This document shows, one piece after another, positions 59,329 through 64,000 of a stretch of DNA of 64,000 bases. A program made the translations under genes and the position numbers. The stretch is from Brevundimonas sp. AJA228-03. GTDB taxonomy: Bacteria > Pseudomonadota > Alphaproteobacteria > Caulobacterales > Caulobacteraceae. Numbering within the stretch: position 1 is the first letter of the stretch; every line of letters begins with the position of its first letter. The stretch covers positions 2,609,001 to 2,673,000 of the forward strand of contig NZ_CP059297.1 in the NCBI RefSeq assembly GCF_017795885.1, given 5' to 3'. Under the pieces are notes generated by a model that saw only the letters and a program-made list of their open reading frames with translations, was not told where the DNA came from and did no database searches.

Positions 59329-59581
59329 GATAACCTCAGTATTCAGACGAAAATTCACAGATCGGCGGCATCGTCGGATACGGAATGCGCCACAGGTTGT
59401 ATGCCACACTGCCCCGCTCTGCTCAGTCGCGCAACGACTGTGCTCAGTCGCAAAAAATTCGCCGACTCCCGATCAAAAATTCTCGAAACGGATGCGTTGC
59501 CGTTGTCGGTCGCTGCGACGTCTCGTCTTGGACGCGGGTGTTTTCGCTGAGCAAGGCGAGCCTGCAAGGGGAATATTTGCC

Positions 59582-62134
59582 ATGACGTTTTCGCTGCGCA
59601 CCCTGCTCATGATGATGAGCAGCTCGATCGCCCTGTCGTCTCTTGCCGGACAGGCCTTCGCCCAGTCGGGTCCGGCCGATCAGGACGCCACACAGGTCGA
59701 GGAGATCGTCGTTCTCGGCTATCGCGCGCAAAACGAACAGGCCATCCAGGCGCGTCGCGCAGATGAGCGTATCGCGGACTATCTCGCGGCCGACGACATT
59801 GGCAGCCAGCCCGACTACAACATCTCTGACGCGATCCGGCGCCTGCCGGGCATTCAGACCGTGTTCGATGAGGACGAGGGCAAGTTCATCTCGATCCGCG
59901 GCCTGAACCCCAGCTACACCCTGGGGGCGTTCGACGGGGCGACGCTCGCGACCTCCGAGCGGTCCAACCGCCAGCTCAATATGGAGGCGATCCCCTCCGG
60001 CGCGATCCGCCAGGTCGTCGTCACCAAGTCGCGGACGCCCGACGTCGACGGCAATGCGATCGGCGGTACGCTGAACCTGATCACGCGCTCGCCGTTCGAT
60101 TCGTCCGGCTTCTATTTCGCCGGCACGGCCGAGGTCGGCACCTCCTCCGACACCGTCGTCCCGGGCAAGGGATTTGGCCGCTCCTATGACGATGCGCCGA
60201 ACTGGCGCTTCGACGCGACCATGTCGCAACGCTTCGGCAGCAGCGGTGAATTCGGCGTCCTGTTCGGCGTCAACTACCTCCAGCGCAACCGCGACCAGGA
60301 GAGGCTCCTGCCGCAGCAGGTCCAGCCCTCCATTTCCGCGACCCCGACGCCCGTGGGGGCCCCGGCGGCGGCCGGGTCCCAGACGGATCTGCTGTGGTCG
60401 ACCTATCCGAACACGATCGAACGGCTCGGCGGCATCCTGAAGCTGGAATGGGAGCCGATGACCGGCCTGCGGACGGGCGTGTCCTTCGTCCACTATGTCC
60501 AGAATGACAACGAGCTGCGCCATTCGCAGCGCCTGCGCAACGGGACCGGCGGCAACGCCAGCTTCATCCGGTTCAACGATTTTCCGCTCGAAAAGCCCAC
60601 CACTGTGGCGCAGTTCTTCGTCGACTGGGCCCTAGACGAGACCCAGACCCTGGCATTCCGGGCCTCCTACTCCGAGGCGCAGTTTCTGGAACCGTCCAAC
60701 CAGCTGCAGTTCAATCTGACGGGTCCGGCGGCGACGTTCGATGTGGCTCTTCAGGGCCGTGTGCCGGTGGCGACCAACCTGGATCCCCGGCTGTCGAACC
60801 CGGCCAGCTACACCCTGCTCAACAACAGCTTCACGCCCTATGAGGACGACAGCGACGAATATGTCCGCGAAGTCGCCTTCGACTATGGCCGCAATACCGA
60901 ACGCGGCGACCAGGGCCTGGGGTTCGGCCTCGGCGCCAAGGTGCGCGAGATCAAGCGCGACAATGACTCGACCACCTGGAACTGGGTCCTCACGGGCGCG
61001 CCCCTGTCGCTCAGCCAGTTTGCGATCCCGACCAGCTATCGCCCCCCGTACGGCAACCTCAACCAGATCTTCATCGACTTCGACGCCTTCAACGCCTTCT
61101 TCAAAGCCAATGCCGCGAGCTTCACCGGCGGTCGAAACGAGAACCGTCAGGCAGACTGGGTCTTTGACGAGGATGTCACCGCCCTCTATGGCCTCGTGCG
61201 CCACGCGGGTTCGCGTCACACCCTGATCCTCGGCGGTCGCTACGAGGACACGGCAACCTCGGTCGAGCGCAACCGCACTCAGGGCGCAGTCCAGTCGCGG
61301 GTGACCCGCGAGGGCCAGTACGACCACTTCCTGCCGTCGGTCACCTTCCTGTATGACGTCACCGACTCGCTGCGGCTTCGCGCGGGCGCGTCCAGAGCGG
61401 TGGGACGCCCCAACCCCAGCCAGCTCGCCTCGGGTGAAACCGTCAACCAGACCACCGGGGCCATCAATCGCGGCAACCCGGATCTGCTCGCCCGCGAAGG
61501 CGACAGCTATGAAGCCTCGCTGGAATACTACTTGCCCGGCAATACCGGCGTGGTCTCGATCGGCGTCTTCCGCAAGGAGATCAAGAACGAGATCGTCACC
61601 CGGCTGACCGTCGCCGGCGGCCCCAATGGCGAAGACGTGACCCAGCCGGTCAATGCCACCCGGGCAGAAGTCCAGGGCCTTGAGCTCAACGCCGTCATCA
61701 ACAACCTGCCCCTGCCGGGGTGGCTGTCGAACTTCGGCGTGTCCGCCAACGCCTCCTTCATCGACGGCAGTTTCGATACAGGCGGTCTGCGCGGCACGGT
61801 CGATGTGCTGCAAGGTCAGGCCGACACCCTCGGCAACGTCGCCGTCTTCTACGAGCAGGGTCGGTTCCGCGCCCGCGCCGCCTATGCCTATGTCGGCGAA
61901 GCCTTCACCAGTGTCAGCGCGACCGATCTGACCGGTGTGACGGATCGTTATGATGCGGCGCTGGGGACGTTCGATCTTCAGGCGCGTTATGCCATCAACG
62001 ATCGCTTCGAACTGATCGGTGAGGTCCGCAACGCGACCAACGAGGAGAAGATCAACTACACCGGAAACGACATCTATCGGGACGTGTCCTTCTACGGGCG
62101 CCAGGTCTGGGCGGGCACCACCTTCAGGTTCTAG
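59582..62134 (+). CDS. TonB-dependent outer-membrane receptor
   Basis: 850 residues, signal peptide ending GQAFAQ, TonB-box-like VEEIVVLGYR, then the plug (AISDAIRRLPGIQTVFDEDE-type segment, FISIRGLNPSYTLGAFDGAT) and the barrel, ending WAGTTFRF. It belongs to the subgroup that in Caulobacterales takes up sugars and other nutrients. AAGGGG precedes ATG 59582. A divergent promoter region (59329-59581) is shared with the phosphodiester glycosidase, which suggests joint control. Confidence 0.92.
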   Translation: MTFSLRTLLMMMSSSIALSSLAGQAFAQSGPADQDATQVEEIVVLGYRAQNEQAIQARRADERIADYLAADDIGSQPDYNISDAIRRLPGIQTVFDEDEGKFISIRGLNPSYTLGAFDGATLATSERSNRQLNMEAIPSGAIRQVVVTKSRTPDVDGNAIGGTLNLITRSPFDSSGFYFAGTAEVGTSSDTVVPGKGFGRSYDDAPNWRFDATMSQRFGSSGEFGVLFGVNYLQRNRDQERLLPQQVQPSISATPTPVGAPAAAGSQTDLLWSTYPNTIERLGGILKLEWEPMTGLRTGVSFVHYVQNDNELRHSQRLRNGTGGNASFIRFNDFPLEKPTTVAQFFVDWALDETQTLAFRASYSEAQFLEPSNQLQFNLTGPAATFDVALQGRVPVATNLDPRLSNPASYTLLNNSFTPYEDDSDEYVREVAFDYGRNTERGDQGLGFGLGAKVREIKRDNDSTTWNWVLTGAPLSLSQFAIPTSYRPPYGNLNQIFIDFDAFNAFFKANAASFTGGRNENRQADWVFDEDVTALYGLVRHAGSRHTLILGGRYEDTATSVERNRTQGAVQSRVTREGQYDHFLPSVTFLYDVTDSLRLRAGASRAVGRPNPSQLASGETVNQTTGAINRGNPDLLAREGDSYEASLEYYLPGNTGVVSIGVFRKEIKNEIVTRLTVAGGPNGEDVTQPVNATRAEVQGLELNAVINNLPLPGWLSNFGVSANASFIDGSFDTGGLRGTVDVLQGQADTLGNVAVFYEQGRFRARAAYAYVGEAFTSVSATDLTGVTDRYDAALGTFDLQARYAINDRFELIGEVRNATNEEKINYTGNDIYRDVSFYGRQVWAGTTFRF

Positions 62135-62279
62135 GGCCTGATCGGCAGAGGGGGGCCCACAACGTGGGTCCGCCGAAATCGTGCATCGCGCTCTCGCTCA
62201 GTCCTGGAGCCTCATTCACGGCTTCGGCGGAATCGCGAAGCAATGCCACCTCAACCGATGAGGCTCTGATTGTGCGACC

Positions 62280-62492
62280 TCAACAGGGTGTCCATCCGGT
62301 CCGGGCCGAGGGAACTGGAGTTGAAGCCTTCAGACCGGACCTCGGAGGAGGACCGAATGGTCGGGCATAAACATGTCGGCTGACAGCGCTTGGTCGAGCC
62401 GGGCTGGTGCGGCGGGTCAAGCTGCGCGTCTCCGCCACCCTCACGAAGGCGTGCAAAACGTCGATGTCCCGATCGAAGATGCGATCAGCCAT
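62280..62492 (-). pseudogene. LysR-type regulator N-terminal remnant
   Basis: From ATG 62492, MADRIFDRDIDVLHAFVRVA ETRSLTR matches the start of a LysR HTH, followed by a garbled recognition helix (TSPARPSAVSRHV) and then unrelated sequence. At least the second helix is partly missing and the whole ligand domain is absent. Together with the SbtA-type fragment on the other strand it looks like the scar of a lost divergent gene pair. Low confidence. Confidence 0.45.
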
Positions 62493-62586
62493 ACATAAGT
62501 ATTTGTTATGCGTTGTATCACACCAATAAACTGGAACGGCCTTGATCCCGGCGTTACAGGGGCCCCGCTCAAACGCGGATTGATCC

Positions 62587-62757
62587 ATGCCCGACCTCGC
62601 TGCCAGCCTTGAACGACTGACCTCTCCGGCGATCCTGTTCTTCTTCCCCGGCGCGGCGGCGGCTTTCGTGCGGTCAGACCTGGCCATCACCTTCCCCTTC
62701 AACCTGACCTTCGGCATCGCCCTCTACGCCGCTGCAGCCCATTGGCTGTGGTCGTGA
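62587..62757 (+). pseudogene. SbtA-like sodium-bicarbonate transporter remnant
   Basis: 56 residues, MPDLAASLERLTSPAILFFF PGAAAAFVRSDLAI, matching the start of the SBT (sodium-dependent bicarbonate transporter) family, then FPFNLTFGIALYAAAAHWLWS and a stop. Normal members exceed 300 residues, so only the N-terminal helix or two remain. No ribosome-binding site is obvious. Confidence 0.55.
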
Positions 62758-62789
62758 GTGGGCACCTTCTTCAACAACGGAGACCAACG

Positions 62790-63239
62790 ATGACGCTGTT
62801 TGCCCTCGCGACCCTGCTGCTGGCCGCGCCCGTCCAGGCGGCCTGTCCCGCCGTCACGACCGCCGGTGTCGAGGCCCAGTTCCAGCGGTTCAACGCCGCC
62901 TGGGCCACGCAAGACCCGGATACGGTGACCGCCCTGTTCACCGCAGAGCCGGTGTTGCTGCCGACGCTTTCGAACACGCCGCGCACGACGCCGGCGGCTG
63001 TCCGCGACTATTTCGTCGGCTTCCTGCGGAACCGCCCGGTCGGCCGGATCGACACCAGCACGGTTGAGATCGACTGCCAGACCGCATCACGCGTCGGCAC
63101 CTGGACAGTGACCCTGACCGATCCCGCCACGGGTGCCAGCCGCGACGTGCACGCCCGCTATTCCTTCATCTACCGGTTCGAGGACGGCGAGTGGAAGATC
63201 GACCATCTCCATTCATCGGTGATGCCCGAAGGGCATTGA
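62790..63239 (+). CDS. Exported DUF4440/SnoaL-like protein
   Basis: 149 residues: signal peptide (LFALATLLLAAPVQA) and an NTF2-like fold (VEAQFQRFNAAWATQDPDTV TALFTAEPVLLPT ... ARYSFIYRFEDGEWKIDHLH SSVMPEGH), typical of DUF4440/SgcJ-type proteins, which bind small ligands or act as enzymes. ACGGAGACCAACG precedes ATG 62790. Converges with the PLC-like gene two bases apart. Confidence 0.85.
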   Translation: MTLFALATLLLAAPVQAACPAVTTAGVEAQFQRFNAAWATQDPDTVTALFTAEPVLLPTLSNTPRTTPAAVRDYFVGFLRNRPVGRIDTSTVEIDCQTASRVGTWTVTLTDPATGASRDVHARYSFIYRFEDGEWKIDHLHSSVMPEGH

Positions 63240-63240
63240 T

Positions 63241-64000
63241 CTAGCGCGGTAGACGGATCGCCCCGGCCTCCGACGCACGCGGGTTCGGCTGGGAGAAGCC
63301 GTCGGCCAGCCGGACCACGAAGTTCAGGCCCAGCGGATCGGGCGCGCCCGGATAGTAGTCGGTGCTGATGATCTGGGCCCCGGCCTGGACGGCCGCGTCC
63401 AGTCGGCCGAGGTCGCCGATGCGCGCCTCGGCGGTGTTGGCGTCGGCCCGGCTGCGGACCAGAAACCCCTGGCCGACCAGACGCCGGATGGTTTCGCCCT
63501 CGACCACCGGGTCCTGAATGTTGAACACCGCCGCCTCGGCCGCATCCTCGGGATAGAAGCCGAACATCATCCGTCCGCGCAGGGCCGGATGGCCCTCGGC
63601 ATACAGGGCGTTCAGGCGCGGGCTGGTGTCGTGGACCAGCAGCACCTTGCCGCGCGAGGCCTCGACCGTCGGCCAATGCCGGGCCAGCGCCGCCTCGCGC
63701 AGGGTGGCGTGATCGCCCCGCACGCTGTCGGGCGTGATGACCCGGTCGCCGAAGACGGTGCGAATGGTAGCATCGATCGCGTCCAGACCTGCGACGTCAT
63801 AGGGTTCGGGTGCGTCGCGATTGTTGACCAGGATGACGATCAGCTCGTGGTCCGGATGGGCCGCGGACCAGTCGGCGACGATTGCCAGGCACAGCTCCAG
63901 CGTCAGGCAGTGGGTCTGATCGTCGAACGGCGGGATGTGCAGCACCTTGGCCCCCGGTGCGGACATGATGGCCAGGGCCCGCGGGTCGCCGGCATAGGGA
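63241..64000 (-). CDS. Phosphoinositide-specific phospholipase C-like protein, 5' end missing
   Basis: At least 253 codons, open to the window edge, so the start is outside. The sequence fits the Ca-dependent PI-PLC-like (PLCc) family: HIPPFDDQTHCLTLELCLAI VADW, LIVILVNNRDAPEP, VLLVHDTSPRLNALYAEGHP, and the C-terminal AQIISTDYYPGAPDPLGLNF. Expected to be exported and to act on phospholipids or related phosphodiesters. It converges with the DUF4440-like gene. Confidence 0.85.
   Translation of the reverse strand, partial: PYAGDPRALAIMSAPGAKVLHIPPFDDQTHCLTLELCLAIVADWSAAHPDHELIVILVNNRDAPEPYDVAGLDAIDATIRTVFGDRVITPDSVRGDHATLREAALARHWPTVEASRGKVLLVHDTSPRLNALYAEGHPALRGRMMFGFYPEDAAEAAVFNIQDPVVEGETIRRLVGQGFLVRSRADANTAEARIGDLGRLDAAVQAGAQIISTDYYPGAPDPLGLNFVVRLADGFSQPNPRASEAGAIRLPR

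Overview
The window looks like a chromosomal segment of a GC-rich (mostly about 65-70% by eye) alphaproteobacterium of the Caulobacterales, most likely Brevundimonas or a close relative. The pointers are a canonical ctrA with clustered CcrM-type GANTC sites upstream, an alphaproteobacterial rpoH, a Caulobacter-like gene transfer agent (GTA) cluster, large TonB-dependent receptors and short, coding-dense gene junctions. No rRNA, tRNA, CRISPR array or replication origin was recognised.

Layout. 1-3.4 kb: gap (5' end cut off), a small membrane ORF, pgk and fba, a glycolysis/gluconeogenesis block. 3.4-7.4 kb: a TonB-dependent receptor followed one base later by a Tat-exported PhoD-like phosphatase. 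7.5-9.7 kb: a truncated RluA paralogue, a DUF2799 lipoprotein and an intact RluA-type pseudouridine synthase. 10-15.3 kb: rpoH, a degenerate receiver protein, purA, serC and a DnaJ-type co-chaperone. 15.4-30.8 kb: an apparently complete RcGTA-type operon on the minus strand (TerS candidate, TerL, portal, small membrane protein, prohead protease, capsid, connectors, tail proteins, peptidase, baseplate megatron). Palindromic interspersed repeats sit at most of its gene junctions, several are translated in frame, and one gene on the opposite strand has been inserted. 30.9-33.7 kb: a single-domain response regulator and a hybrid histidine kinase. 33.7-38.1 kb: UPF0260 protein, two hicAB modules and an Uup-type ABC-F protein. 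38.1-40.7 kb: an NMT1/THI5-type ABC importer. 40.8-46.7 kb: a Pro/Ala-rich exported protein, DUF2336 protein, membrane-anchored AraC regulator, lipoprotein hydrolase, DUF6456 protein and a DnaA-domain-IV-like HTH protein. 46.8-49.2 kb: a 2.4 kb IS1595-family element with 8-bp target duplication and five cargo ORFs. 49.2-50.2 kb: ctrA with its control region. 50.4-54.5 kb: an eroding double-glycine leader peptide locus (two paralogous peptides, an S9-type hydrolase, a lipoprotein, an AT-rich ClpP-fold-like lipoprotein and a wrecked peptidase-C39 ABC exporter). 54.5-64 kb: SOUL-family lipoprotein, HTH regulator, small ORFs, two exported proteins, a TonB receptor, LysR and bicarbonate-transporter remnants, a DUF4440-like protein and a partial phosphoinositide-specific PLC-like protein.

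Most novel-looking material: (1) palindromic elements threaded through the GTA operon, translated inside the protease, gp10, peptidase and capsid genes and providing Shine-Dalgarno sequences for others; (2) the duplicated GG-leader peptide locus downstream of ctrA with a broken C39 exporter; (3) the cargo-bearing IS1595 element carrying a HEPN-like protein, inserted between a DnaA-like HTH gene and ctrA. Family assignments rest on motif recognition by eye; no database search was run.
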